From: Trichostrongylus colubriformis | Taxonomy: Eukaryota; Nematoda; Chromadorea; Rhabditida; Trichostrongylidae | Direction of reading: 5' to 3' | Assembly: GCA_963978905.1 (NCBI GenBank) | Contig: OZ022257.1 | Location: 45,952,203-46,016,202 of the forward strand | Length of the DNA: 64,000 bases | In this document: positions 42,469 to 54,797 of the stretch, piece by piece | How the letters are laid out: each line of letters opens with the position of its first letter | How positions within the stretch are numbered: the first letter of the stretch is position 1 | Notes under the pieces: model-generated | The model's input: the letters and a program-made list of their open reading frames with translations, nothing else | The model's database searches: none | Told to the model about the DNA's origin: nothing | Position numbers and translations under genes: made by a program

Positions 42469-43310
42469 ACTGTTAATACCATTATCGCTTTGAAGGTTTT
42501 CCATTTCTAGCTTGTCGCTCAATTTCGATCCGTATTGCTGCGCTGCACATTACGCACAATATCATCTGTAACATATTCATAGTAATGTCTGTATCCAAAT
42601 ATGTTGGAATCTCAAATAGCTTTAAGTATTTTCATGGGACCAAGGGAATAATTTCCTGTGATATGGAGCTTGTGTTTGAGCTTTTTTGTAAGCACCCTCC
42701 GAAATTCTCACACTTCATGAGAAGAACGTCAGCAGCTCTTGTGCTTCATGCCAGCATCTTTGGCATGCACTGCTGAACATGACACAAATGCTCCGAAAAC
42801 TGTGTCTGACGTATCTATTATGTTAGCTGGGACTGAGTTCTCGCCTTTTTTTTTTGCTCTCGTCTCCTTCACGTCTGATCCTTTGCCGTAAAGCCAACAA
42901 TATATACCTTTGAGAGCGCTTTTTTTCTGTATATTCGCTTACAATTTTTTGCAAAAATGAATCTTATTTCAAAACAAGCCTCTGAAATCTATGTTTGGGG
43001 TTCATAACACAGCACTGTTGACACACGGCCTTCTCGCCAATGGCACAGAGCCACTAAAACTGCACGAGAACGTGCACCGTGTAAGGCCGCTTCCATATCT
43101 TGCAGCACCGGCACCTGCACTGGCGCCGAAGGCGCTACCGCCGTCTGTAACGTCAGCAAACTGCGACGCGCTTCCTTTACAGCACTATACCTATCCATAC
43201 AGCAGTATAATGGTCGTGAAGAGAGTGTGCGCTAATCTACGAGAATCCCGCGCGAATCCTGCCGCAGTTTGACAATACGTCAATGTTCCCGTCAAAATTC
43301 AAAAATGGCC
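42469..43310. other. 3' flank of the VWA gene
   Basis: The first 150 bases resemble the 3' flank of the paralogue after 4366. No further exon was found. The stretch 43080-43150 is GC-rich, with a short inverted segment (CTGGCGCCGAAGGCGC). Confidence 0.5.
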
Positions 43311-43312
43311 AC

Positions 43313-43560
43313 AGATTCGCGTGGGAGTGTACCCTTATGTCAGGATTCCGCACGACGACGAGCGGCGTGTGATGTAGTTTGTGCGAGCTGTGCGCGTCAC
43401 GATAGTTGGCTTTCAGACGATTACGCGTAATGCTGGGGGCTTGACTTGTAATCGTTCGGGATCCAACAACATGGAGCATTCAGCTCGTCAGCACTGCTTC
43501 GCTTGCGACATGCCGCGGTGCGAAATCCTGACATAAGGGTACACACCCGATTCGCGTGAG
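43313..43560. mobile_element. TIR element with arms of about 40 bp
   Basis: GATTCGCGTGGGAGTGTACC with CTTATGTCAGGATTCCGCA on the left is mirrored by GCGAAATCCTGACATAAGGG with TACACACCCGATTCGCGTGA on the right. No ORF. Confidence 0.75.
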
Positions 43561-46500
43561 CACTCCCCACCATTATATCTTTGGTTGGTGTGGTCGAATT
43601 ATAAATAACAGTTCTGCGACTGTGTCACGAAGTGTGAAAGCAGATTCACAAGTGACATCACAGACGAGGACAGCTTAAAAACTCAGTATAAAGAGTGAGG
43701 CAGGACGTCTATACCAGGGATTCCACGAACTGCGCTTGATATGATACGACGGTCTGGGTCCCTAGGACATGCTTCAGAAGATAAAAGCGGTCAAAAGTTT
43801 TACTGTAATCAAACTGCACCCAAAGCGAGATCAACCAGATGAGAAAACGCCATAGGTAAAGAAAGCTAAGTCATCGTCGTCCATGTCATCGGGCAACCTC
43901 AGCTTTCAGGATCGTTATGGGAAATCTTCACAGGCTCGATTGGGACATTTAGCAAAACCCTTCGTACTTCTCGAACCTCGCGCTAAAAGATTATCACCTT
44001 ATCCGTTCGCTGCCTTTCCAAATAGAAGAGTTATGTTGAAAACTCACGTACACTTAGAAGCACTGTCAAGCATTGCTTGAGAAAAATTTTCAAAAAATAC
44101 AACATCCGCCACCTTCCAAAAGGGGACCTCCTTACGACCCCTCCCTCCCCCTTCTGCGTGCTCCGTTATTTCTGTGGTTTTACTCAGTCACTGCGATTTA
44201 AGAAATTAAGAGCTAGCTTAAGAATGAGGCCACACTCGTGAAAAACAAGAAATAAGAACCGAACAAAATTCAGTACCTATTTTCCAAAACGAAAGCGTTC
44301 ATCATGGGTTAAGTGCTCGGCCTCTGATGACAGGAAGAAGTATGAAGAGACATACAAGTTATGCGGCTGGGTTAAAGGAAGAAAAGAGATTTATAAAAAA
44401 AAAAGTTAGAAGCTAAAACGAAACCTTTTGATGCGCTCCACCGCTATTGCCGCATTGCTATTGCAACAGACACATGGTGATCGCGATGGGACGCGGTACC
44501 TTCCCAACAGTAAATTTGAGCATTTTTGAATACTCAACTTTACTAAAACTCAATCTTTCGAAGTAATATGAACTGTTTTCTTTATAACTCCCTTAGCCCT
44601 ATCTATTAGGCGCTTTCCCTAATGGTTGCGTACCTCTCTATGCAAATCCAATCGAGGAAAATTTGGAAAAATTTCGAAGTGAATCACTTTAAATGGACGC
44701 AACTTCCTTCAAACTCAACATCATGAGCGAGGATTTCTGTTGCGGGATCCACCAGAATGTTGTTTTCTATCGACTCCTTATACTATGCCATATCTTTGAA
44801 AAAAAAAAGAAGCTACATTCCGAAGAAAACTAGCCGAGGAATTTTTTTGCCGAAATGGCGAGATCTTGCCACACTCCTTAGAAAAAATGATCCATAGTGT
44901 GTGCTATGCTTTCAGTACACATACTTTGCTCTCAAAAGACCAACGGGAAGGTGAACGGCCTCGGCTAGCCTCGCTGCGGGATGCTAATGCATAGGGATTG
45001 CCTTCCCATTCTCAGTGAATACAAGAGCTATTCCGGTCCTCATAATGGCTCGCTGGAACCATTCACGTACTTGCAATCGTAGTAAGATATGGAAGAAGTC
45101 CATATCAGCTAATTTTTATTATCCCGTTGTTTTTTGAGTATTCATTCACGCTGGTACCCGTAGATAGATAGCGTATTCTACGGTTAATCGGTAGGTCTCT
45201 TTGTACGTGATTTCGGTGTCAGCGGTTCAACGGGAAGATTATGAGCCTTGGCTGGCTTCGCTGTGGCTCGCGCCATGCATGAGGTCTATCCATGATCCAT
45301 GAGAATAAAGGATACCCTATTACCGTGGTGGTTCGGAATTGTGCACAGTGAACAAGGTATCAAGTATCGACCTTGCATCACAGCACAAGTTATGAGCGTT
45401 TGGTTGCAGACGCTTGACACCTTGTTCACAGTACAAGATTCTAAGAGAACCAAAGGGTCAGCCCAGTTTTTGACTCTGTGTATCTTTCACGTTCTCCATG
45501 TGCTCTCCTCTCTACAATATCGTCTTGAGCACTTATATTTAAAAAAAAAATGTGTGTCTTACTTCGTTTTTCTTGTGTGTGTGTGTGTGGGTGGAGGGGG
45601 AGGGGGGAGGGGCGCTTTTTGCATGTCCTGCGAGATTTTCAAAACAAATCTTCAAACCCTTGGATAGAAACGCGTTCTCTTTGTGAGGTAAATTAAATAT
45701 TAGTTCCGGGTTTGAACCCATTCAGTTTTATCACATCAACCATTTATTTTTCGGACCCTCCGCCGGAGAAATCCCGTTGATCACTGCCTACCTCAACGAA
45801 TACGACCCCACCTGTCAAGCATTCCTCCTCGACAGAGGCTTGACCGTGCTTCAAAGCCAGACCCTACAAATTCTTCATATCCAGGCCAAGCGGTTTTAGC
45901 GAAGTGCCATTACAATGTGGTCAGGGGGTAGAAAGAGGTCGGTGGTTATTCAGAAAATACAGCTGATTAGCTCCCCTACATGATTGTTGTGAAATAGCGG
46001 ACATTTAATCCAACTCAATAATTCCCTCGTTGTATTATGCAGTGCTGAGAAAAGGATATTGTTCCGCCTTATACCAACGAGTTTGTCGTGCAGAAACAGA
46101 ATTTATTTGAAAACGAGGCATGGAAAACAGCGTTACCCACTCCACAAAAACACTCCACAGAAACAAGATTCGATTAGAGAAGTCTGCAATAGGTGCTGTG
46201 GACACCTACCTCACAGAGCTTCCCAGTGAGTGGGCCGAGGAGTGGCTCTTGCGCCCTTCACCGATGACAATCGGGATATGCCCTACTCACGACACTCGAG
46301 TTGGGTCTGGTTACGCGAAATGCACGCGCACCCTCCCGTGAAGGGGGCGCCCAATAAACTGTACCGGTGAGGACCTGGAAACTCTGCGAATGGAAAGATG
46401 ATTTCAAGATCTATCCTGAAAATTATTATGGGAGAAGATACAGGACGAGATCGCCATTGATAAGCCTGCCCAGTGAAAACTACGCATTGGCTTTACGTAC

Positions 46501-47680
46501 CCACACGGTGACGAAGCATTCAGATTTCCACCGTTTTTCGTAGCTCATTCAGGATCCAAGAAAGCAACTGAACATTACACAGTATGATGTATTCAAAAAT
46601 TAACGCTTCATTATTTTACCGGTACAATATTCTTCAAAAGCAATACGTGAGTAGGTGAAATTATTTTTACAGTTTCAAGTGAGTCAAAAGATTAACTGAC
46701 ATCTCAAGTTCAACATATCTTCAGATGATATCAAGTGTAGCAAAATAATAATCACAACGCCGTAAACTTCCTTCAAAGGCTTATTTCATAGTAGTAAAGT
46801 GACGTGTAAACAAAAATAAACCGTGTTTCCTAGTCCTGGATTACAGTGATGCTTTTATGAGCAGATAATTACAGTCAGAGCATGCGACGTCCTGAAAAGA
46901 GTGCTTAGTAATTATGATGAACTGTTCAGATAGCAGATGGTAAGCATTCGAGAGCTATTTTTCGACTTTAGAATTGCTGAAAGGCGACTTATCACATGTC
47001 GCAGGAGTGCATAGAAAGTGTGGAGACAAGGTTCTCTTTTTCCGTCTGACCCTGTTCGAATATTCAAGAAGAGTAAAATGCTCTCGCATAAAATCGACAA
47101 TAATCCTTCAGCTTAAACGTTACTGTCGTATAGATAACGCTAAATTTAACACTGCTGTATATTAGCTTGTCTGGCCGATTTTGCGCGTTCACAAGACAAA
47201 TTCAATTTGAAAGCGCGTCAGCATGGATCAACCTACATTTTGTGCGCCTTAAATTCTTTTTGAATATGTGTTTTCCTTGTAATGCCACAAAGTTTTGAAC
47301 TGTTAGGGAAATTCGACACTATACCGGAAATGGCACTTTTAGGATGACTTTACTTCACAAGTTCTTGTTTCATCGAGTCACAGCAAAGGCAGCCACAAGT
47401 GAGAGCATAGCGAGGGGTGGGGATGAAGCATTGAATGGAACACTTTGTCCCTGATTTCAGAAGTGCAGAAATGAGAATGAGTTTCTCGAATTTTCAGTTG
47501 ATCAAATCGCTTCAACTAAAGCGCCGAAAGCGATGACCGTCTATACTTGAAAGAGATATCTAAAAGCATTGGCTTGACCCTTCAATCACAATCACACATT
47601 TGTGGACGAACAGGCAGAAAGGCATACCGACAAAGAAGGTTAGGGGTCAATATAATAGAAGGATAAATGCCAATGATGGG
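43561..47680. other. Intergenic region between the VWA gene and pmt-1
   Basis: No convincing gene. Two related short stretches (44946-45010 and 45225-45290, both with CAACGGGAAG and GCCTCGGCT/GCCTTGGCT) suggest a dispersed repeat. A TG run with a G-rich tract lies at 45577-45615. The unplaced last exon of pmt-1 might be in the right part. Confidence 0.4.
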
Positions 47681-47701
47681 TTATATTGCTACAGAACTCA
47701 C

Positions 47702-50700
47702 CAAGTTGTGGTCATTGAAAAATGAGGTCTCAGCACTCCTGCATTCCTGCGTGACGTCAACAATGCCGACGTTCTTGAACCCACATGCAGTCATTCGCTG
47801 TAAAAACAATCATTTCAAATGATTTCGTGGTAGATAGGCTCTAACCCAACCTATGATTCACCTGCCTCCCCCCCAAGTGCATGTCACTTTAACAGCAAAA
47901 GCTAATGCTAATTCTAAGTATAGGACAGAATGTTCGATTTGGTTAGGTTGCCGGAGCTCGCGCCGTCGCCTCTCTCCACGCGCGGCGATTCTACAACGAA
48001 AGCAGCAGTGCGCTTGTCACGCGGCGCAGCTAGCGTGATGCGATGACTCAATTCGAGTGTCCTGAACTAGCATAAAGACCTTTAGTACTATGAGACGAGC
48101 GAAAATCGAGGAAAAGATTGAAGGTGAGATGAGCGACTAGAACTTCACGTATTTACTCACCTCCCTAATAGACATCTCGTCAATGCCGTCAACTGGCTCA
48201 AGGAGGACTATTTTCGCTTCCGATGTCATTATGCTCTAAAAACAGTGATCATTGATTATCAAATTACATCATGGTGAAGCATGACCTACCGAAATACTCT
48301 TTATGGTCTCATCGTCATTAGTAGACAGGAATTCAGTGGATATCAAACAATCAAATGAAGCATCTCGTTGACTCCAGTAGTCGATGGATGATGACAATGA
48401 ATCATTCCAACCGAATCTTAAAAGCGTTTTATTATATGGAAAAATTACAAAAAGCTCCTATGTAGAAATTAACTGCTCGAAGTTGCAACAGCAATTACTT
48501 ACTTAACACCGACAAACTTGAATCACGTGAAAATCGTTAAAAGATGATTTTAATATCGTTTGTCATGGGGCCCTGGGAATGGTGAAAACGGGAGGGAGTA
48601 CAGAAGTGGTTGGAAATGTGTGCAGTGACTGAGGCAGACCCCAGGTGAATAAGATGATTTCAGAAAGTTCAACTCACTCACAGTGGTTAGCGGGTTGGTG
48701 TCGGCTTTTCTCACCCTCTCATACACCAGCCCCACCTATTCCTGCTCTCACACTCACAAATCAGACGATTTGAAATGCTATTATCGAAAACCGGAACGAG
48801 AGGGAAAAGTCTAATCTGGGAGTTGGCCACTAGGTAATCTGACAACATTTTTTTTACTGTTTGACGGGTTATAAAGAAATGTACTCACCGTACTCGCTGA
48901 TCCTTCTGGTTATTTGCCTTGGTCAGAGACGTGCGATAGAAATACTCCTTTGTTTCAACATTCCATACATTGCATGTGAACTTCTGAAACACAAGACTCC
49001 ACGTTGTATCACCTCGTCAAAAACCCATTCGGCACCACTTGTTGGGCTTTTTACCTCCCACGACAGGATTTGGATAATGAGCCGCCCTGACCTGATAAAA
49101 AGCTACAAGAATTGTGAGAATGAGAAAGAATCTCTTGCAGTAATAAGAATAGGTATGCTCACCGGCCTTGAAAAATCTAACAGGAGAATAGCAATGTGCT
49201 TTTTCAGTCACCCAAAATCATACATAATCATACCCAATCATACATCAGACTAGATTCGAGCTTTCGGCTGAAAAAAGCATACCTCTGCCAAAAGATGTGA
49301 ATTGACATGTAGATAGGGTGAGCGTTCCCTAGGGGTGAACACATATGCCGTTGCATTTTTCGGCACCACTTCGGCATCAATGGCATTCGAAAAGATCTGA
49401 ATAAATAAGGATTATTCTCTGCTATCAACTTACGATTGGGTCGCTGCATTCACTTCTAACCAAGGACTACTAGGCGCTCACCTTATCACTCCAGCTATAC
49501 TTCTCGATGTCAAGCTTTTCATCCCAAGCCTTTTGTTCGCCTGGCCACGTCTGACTGGAAAATGCACCATATTACATTGAAAAAACGGTACAGTGCATTA
49601 GAAAACACAAATCGCTCGCCATGCAAGGAGTTCTCAGCGTCGAGAAGTTTTGAGATAGGGTAAACCCAATCGTCGAGGAAAATGGTCACTAAGAAGCCCC
49701 CCCCCCCCTTTGAGGAAACAAAGACGACCTCCTATCAACATCTACATAACCTCTACAGTACCAGTAACTATTACCGATTGCCCACCTGCACCATATCACG
49801 GATTTTCAACTTTTTCTACATTTTTCTAGAGTGCCATTGTAATCAGTAACGTCCTCAAAAAAACCTTGAGATGCTTGAACCCTTCAGCCATTTTATCGAC
49901 AAAAGAGTGAAAAAGCTACAGCTAACGCACTATTAACAAAGGTAGCAGCCTTGCCGTAAATCCTAGAACTGGCTCGCAAGTTGTCCCCATACTTTTTTTA
50001 ATGATTTTTGAAAGCAGCCAAAGTTATGCGACTGTTGCTTTCGCAGTGGCAGCGCGTCTAAAGGGCACCGAGTACTATGACGTTGAAGCACTAGTAAGGC
50101 CACGCTCATGCTTTATGGCGGCAGGGCGTAGCTGCATTCACAGGCAGCGAGGCAAAGTGGCACGGGGAGGTACAGAGACGACGCATGCAGCGAGATAGGG
50201 TGGCACAGCCGGAGACGTAGAGACAAGCAGCCACGCAAAGTGTGTACGAGGCCTAAGCCATAGCGATGCTGCTCCCACATTTTGAGTGTCTATAACTAGC
50301 TCCAGCTGGCAAGCCCAAATTCTCAGAACCCATGACAACATGATGGAAGGAAAGATATGCGAACCTGAACAAGTTGAGTAAGTAGTCGACAGAGGTTTCC
50401 ACCTCACCATTCGCCGGCACCTTCTTTGTTAGCCAATGCACTTGGCGCCAGTTATTCAATCTCTGAACATAGAAAGGACAATTCGTCATATTACCTCTTA
50501 CTTGAATTTCGACGCAGCACATAATTATGTAAGGCAACTGGCTGTTCCGCTTATTAGAACCTTACTATGCAGGAGGAACTTTCACCCGGCATGACACCGA
50601 TCACCTAAGAGACTTGAAGTTGCTCACGGTGCTAAAACTGCATATGACACACATATAGGAGAGTGTGAGCACCAATTGGCTTCTCCAGGAGCATCCATGA

Positions 50701-53700
50701 GGTTGGCCTCTTAACCTCTTTTAACAATTCATTTTTTTATTTTTTTTTTCTCTAATCTATGTGTGCCCGGAATCTAGCAGAAATTCACTAATGTACTAGT
50801 TAGCTGAGAATACTACAGCACTATCATCCGGGTATGTACGCTTACGTCAGGTTTTCACCAGCTTCCGTGGCATGCAGTGCGCGACGCAATGCGTGAGAGC
50901 TGAGGGTACCGCCGTATTTGGGTCCCGAAGAGATTACACGTTGATGCTAGGGGTGCCATCTGTCACTTTTGGACCCACTTCTGGAGCCCCCCCCCCCCTA
51001 CGCATAATCTCTATCACTCCCATGAAAAACTATCCAAGACAAACGAATGAATGAAAAATTCAGAGCGTTTTTTTTCTGCATAAACGCAGTATGTCAGCCT
51101 CTGGGGCCCATGGATATCCCTCACTAAGCATAGTTACGATCGGAAAATCTCGCCAACTGTCTTTGATTATTTACCTCATCGTATATTTGCGTGAATACTC
51201 CTACGAATCTAGAAGTGTGGAACGCAAAGCCAAGCACCGAATAACAAAGCTGTTGAAAAAATAGTTGACTAATTTCCCACTTGTTTATTTATTTACTCTG
51301 CATAACTCTTTCTGTACCCTCCCCATCAATCAATAGAAAACGGTTGTGTTTATCCACGACTTCAGTTTCAAATCTCCCAACAAACAAACAAACACCCACC
51401 CTTATGTAAGTGGGCACTGAACAACTCCACTGTACATCGAATTTCCACACTTTGCCATTGCTGTCCCGATACCGTATCGCTCGAAGAAGCTTCACAAAAA
51501 AATATTATATTCGATCACATCATATGCCACTTGAGGCAGTTAGGACTACTGCTCTCATCCAGGTGGCTGAAGGTTATTACCTTGATATAAAGCGATGAGA
51601 AACGGTAGTGAGTTGGGTTAGCGTCGACGGCTGAGTGCATTGTGACGGTTTTTTTGCGACCTGAACGTACTTTATATAACTGATTCGAGGTAATAATCAA
51701 TAATAAGCAGTATTTTATTTCGTGGAGTATAGAACCTTCGAAGAGCACCGTAATCGTCTGTAAGCACCACCAGCCACCTACTTATGTATTGTACGGCCTA
51801 TGCTGTAGTATAATGTGTCCTCTTCCAGCATACGTCTGCTTCCTAACCCACATACACTTGTTTTGGCCACTCATTTCAGCTCATGATTCCCACTAGTGTT
51901 TAGATTTGCTCCTCTATACTATTGTCAGTTGTTGCTTCTTGGTATCACGACCGAGATATCCATTTCGAGTGGCATTGTACTGCACACTGCCACAAATTGT
52001 AGAAAGATGATCTACGAGATTACTCAGTATCGCCTTACACTTCCTCATTCCTGAGATAATGTAGCTATGGGCGATTTACTATCACGTTCTGGGCGCTCGC
52101 TCTCTTACTAGCTTACGCGCGCTGGGTCGCATTCATACTTTGCGTGTGACGCACGACGCAGTGGGCCGCAACGCAAGTCTCGCGTTCAGTGAAGGGGCGC
52201 GCTGGAAAGTCGATACTGGAGTTAAGGTAGGATTTCACATTACAGCCGATAGGAATCTGCAAAATTGTGTGCATTGCGTCGGAGAGCAATCGCTCGCTAA
52301 AACAGCGAACAGTTTCGAAGTATAAATGCTATCCCATTACCACTTGAGGCAAATGTAACGGCATTTTTCACAAAAAAAGTTCAGAATATCAGTTATGGGT
52401 TCGTTCTTCACTATTTTCAGTTAGAATATTTGGAAGTGAACACATTTGGAAAGTAATTTGAAAATTAATACAACACTATCAGTACTCACCCGTGCTCGGT
52501 TCGGAGCAGCTCTCCCTGAGATGTAAGTATCCATCCGCTCTTAACCATCGCATAGCGTTGAAGAGAAATTCGATCACTTCACGATCGGATAGATACATCA
52601 TCAACCAGTTGGTAAAAACGAGATCCACACTGTAATGTGATTATCAATAGGGAATTAACAATACTGCACATACAAGAATAAAAAACATAATTTGAACAAA
52701 AGACACCACCTCTTCTCATCCATCTGCAAATGGACTGCATCACCAATCTGATAACTGATGTTACCCAAATGTGCGTTCCGTTCTTGATTTTTCTCGATGA
52801 ACGATTCGATGAAATCAGTCGAATGAACCCGTCGAGCAGTCTCTGCGAGCACTGTAGTGAAACGCCTGAATTTACCATTTATGAGGGAAAAAATCAAGGC
52901 TATGGTGTTGACGTGATACGATATCCCAGTAGCAAAGCTTGCTTTATTATGAGCACTCGTTGGACGCTTTAGCGGGATCTACTTCCAGGAAGAAAGTTCA
53001 AGAGAGTGCTTCCGGTAATGGATGTAAGTAGCTGGTGAATGAGAAGTGTATGTCAGGACACTCGAATTGGGTCAAAAGCATCAGATCTCGCGATGGTCAT
53101 GGCCCATCGCCCGCAGCTAATTCACAGCGAAACGCGAATTGTTGCTGCGTGCGGCCACCCTGCTCGTGCGCCCTCGCCGACAAACGCATTAAATGGCGAT
53201 CACCCATGCGAAATATCTGCTGTTGAACTGTAGTAGTACATAAACATATGTAGTAGACAGGAATTATTGACCATATTCCTCTGCTCTACGCTGTTTTAGG
53301 AATAAACATGCCACCGAGTACCCAAGAACTCGGAAATTTGCCCTCATCTGAGTTGAATCAGTAAAGTAGTCTATTGGAATCATGCATAAAAACACGATGA
53401 TTACTATTGTAGGGTAATCGATGAACTCTCACACTATACACCTCCAAACAGCCTCTTACAGCATCTTCTCTACGAGGAGGACTAGCACGCCAGCAAATGA
53501 ACAAGGCCACGGTTGTAGACAGTGTCTCAATCACCCAATCTTTTGCAAATTCGCCAATTTTTCCCACTTTTCTAGAAGAGTATATATTTCTACAGTTCGG
53601 AGGTTCTCTCTGAAAAGCCGCCCTTCTACTTGGCCTGTACTAATTCATCTGCTTCTGCGACTTTGAAGATGGTTCTTCTGCTCGACACATTTCAGTGCAT

Positions 53701-54785
53701 TTGAGGGAATTCCACCTTTTTACCCGAACGACCTATTATTTAATGGCACCGAGGGGATGGGGGGGGGGGGGGGGGGAGGGGGCACTAGGGGAAGCGTATT
53801 TGGGGACACTTTTCGCTGTAAACGGACATTAAAGCCCAGAAGAGGTGATGTGTAGCAAAACCAGCGTTGAAAAGCGCGCCCTAGGTGCGCTGTTGCGATA
53901 CTTGTGCGCTTCACCTCGAACTGCACGCTTCAGTGGCCGAGTTGCCTGCTGCGGCGAGCAGAGAGTACGCTATTGTTTTCAGTTCATGATGTTCAACAAG
54001 TGAAACAACAAACAGAAACAAAAAATTAAAATGAAAGTGAGAATAAGTGAAGAAGTACGAAAAATGCGTTCGTGATAGACGGTATCTAAAGAATTCACAC
54101 ACGATGACATGGCAGGGTGTCATGTGTGCAATTTGCGAACTATAAGAGGGTATCGTAGGTCAAAATTGTCCCCTCCAGGTGCTTTTAAGCGACAATTCGT
54201 TCGATGGTGCATATTAACATCTTTTTTGGGGTGAAGAGTACCACTGAGACGTGCCTCCCTCCCTCTTTTTTCGACTTTGGTAGTCCACCTAATCCCACCC
54301 GTGAAATTACCGCGTGCGTCAAATTTGGGATGCTACCTCGGCTTATTCTAGATCATCTTTCCCTTTTCTAGACTGCGCACATTCGCACTTTACCAGCACC
54401 TCCTAATGTGAGCTGAATAAAATGACTGGTAGCTGAAACTTCAACATTTTTAATACTGACCCAATTCCAGCGCCAATGTCGACCACGTCTTTATTGGTCA
54501 AATGAGGTAGACTGGAGAGAATGTCTGCCCTGCAAGAATAAATTGAATAAAGTGTTATTCCTTTCATATTTCCTTTGCCCATTTTTGAAAAAAGTGAAGA
54601 ATCAGCTAGTTCTCATTTTTTTTCAACTTTCAATTGTGAGAGCTGACAAAAATATATGCAGAGCACCTGTCGCTTGCTTCGAGATCATCGGCGGACTGGT
54701 TGAGCATCATCGAATTGGTGTCGGGTTTATCTGAATACTTGTCCCAGAACGTTTTGAACGAGTCCCGTCGCACATCAGCTGTCAT
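47702..54785 (-). CDS. pmt-1: Phosphoethanolamine N-methyltransferase (PMT-1 orthologue), last exon not found
   Basis: PMT-1 uses S-adenosylmethionine to methylate phosphoethanolamine, the first step of the phosphobase route to phosphatidylcholine in nematodes; it acts in the cytosol. Coding exons, in gene order: 54667-54785, 54461-54529, 52710-52865, 52490-52629, 51581-51660, 51400-51489, 50365-50462, 49482-49554, 49283-49396, 48889-48983, 48290-48416, 48161-48235 and 47702-47797. They total 1332 nt (444 codons) in continuous frame. It starts [20 protein letters not shown]. Motif [12 protein letters not shown] (residues 55-65) spans an exon junction, followed by NWLMMYLSD (122-130) and [13 protein letters not shown]. 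The C-terminal half is the conserved but methyltransferase-like, probably non-catalytic, domain ([25 protein letters not shown]). About 17 residues expected at the end were not located. Reading through the last donor would stop at 47681. Confidence 0.93.
47840..48060. other. GC-rich intronic segment of pmt-1
   Basis: A local GC-rich patch (CCGGAGCTCGCGCCGTCGCC and following) lies between the last two identified exons. Similar patches occur near 52085-52210, 53085-53170 and 55500-55700. They probably belong to a dispersed repeat. Confidence 0.4.
52866..54460. other. Large second intron of pmt-1
   Basis: A 1.6-kb intron with no further exon recognised. It contains a run of about 16 G at 53760-53776 and a stretch near 53990-54060 related to repeats at 55210-55290 and 62560-62640. 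Confidence 0.6.
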
Positions 54786-54797
54786 TGCACTGAAAAC
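54786..54797 (-). promoter_or_regulatory. pmt-1: Probable spliced-leader acceptor of pmt-1
   Basis: On the minus strand GTTTTCAG is followed by TGCA and then the start ATG (54785-54783). Only four bases of 5' UTR remain, as expected for a trans-spliced nematode message. Confidence 0.65.

Noticed and set aside
45740..45900. Open stretch reading GEIPLITAYLNEYDPTCQAF
   Set aside because: It looks protein-like but is short, has no recognisable family and lacks splice partners.
47340..47470. Minus-strand frame with RDKV after an AG acceptor as last pmt-1 exon
   Set aside because: The phase does not fit exon 13, and the following residues do not resemble the expected C-terminus.
49017..49211. 64-codon minus-strand frame as an extra pmt-1 exon
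   Set aside because: It falls between exons whose phases already join directly, and its translation does not resemble PMT-1.
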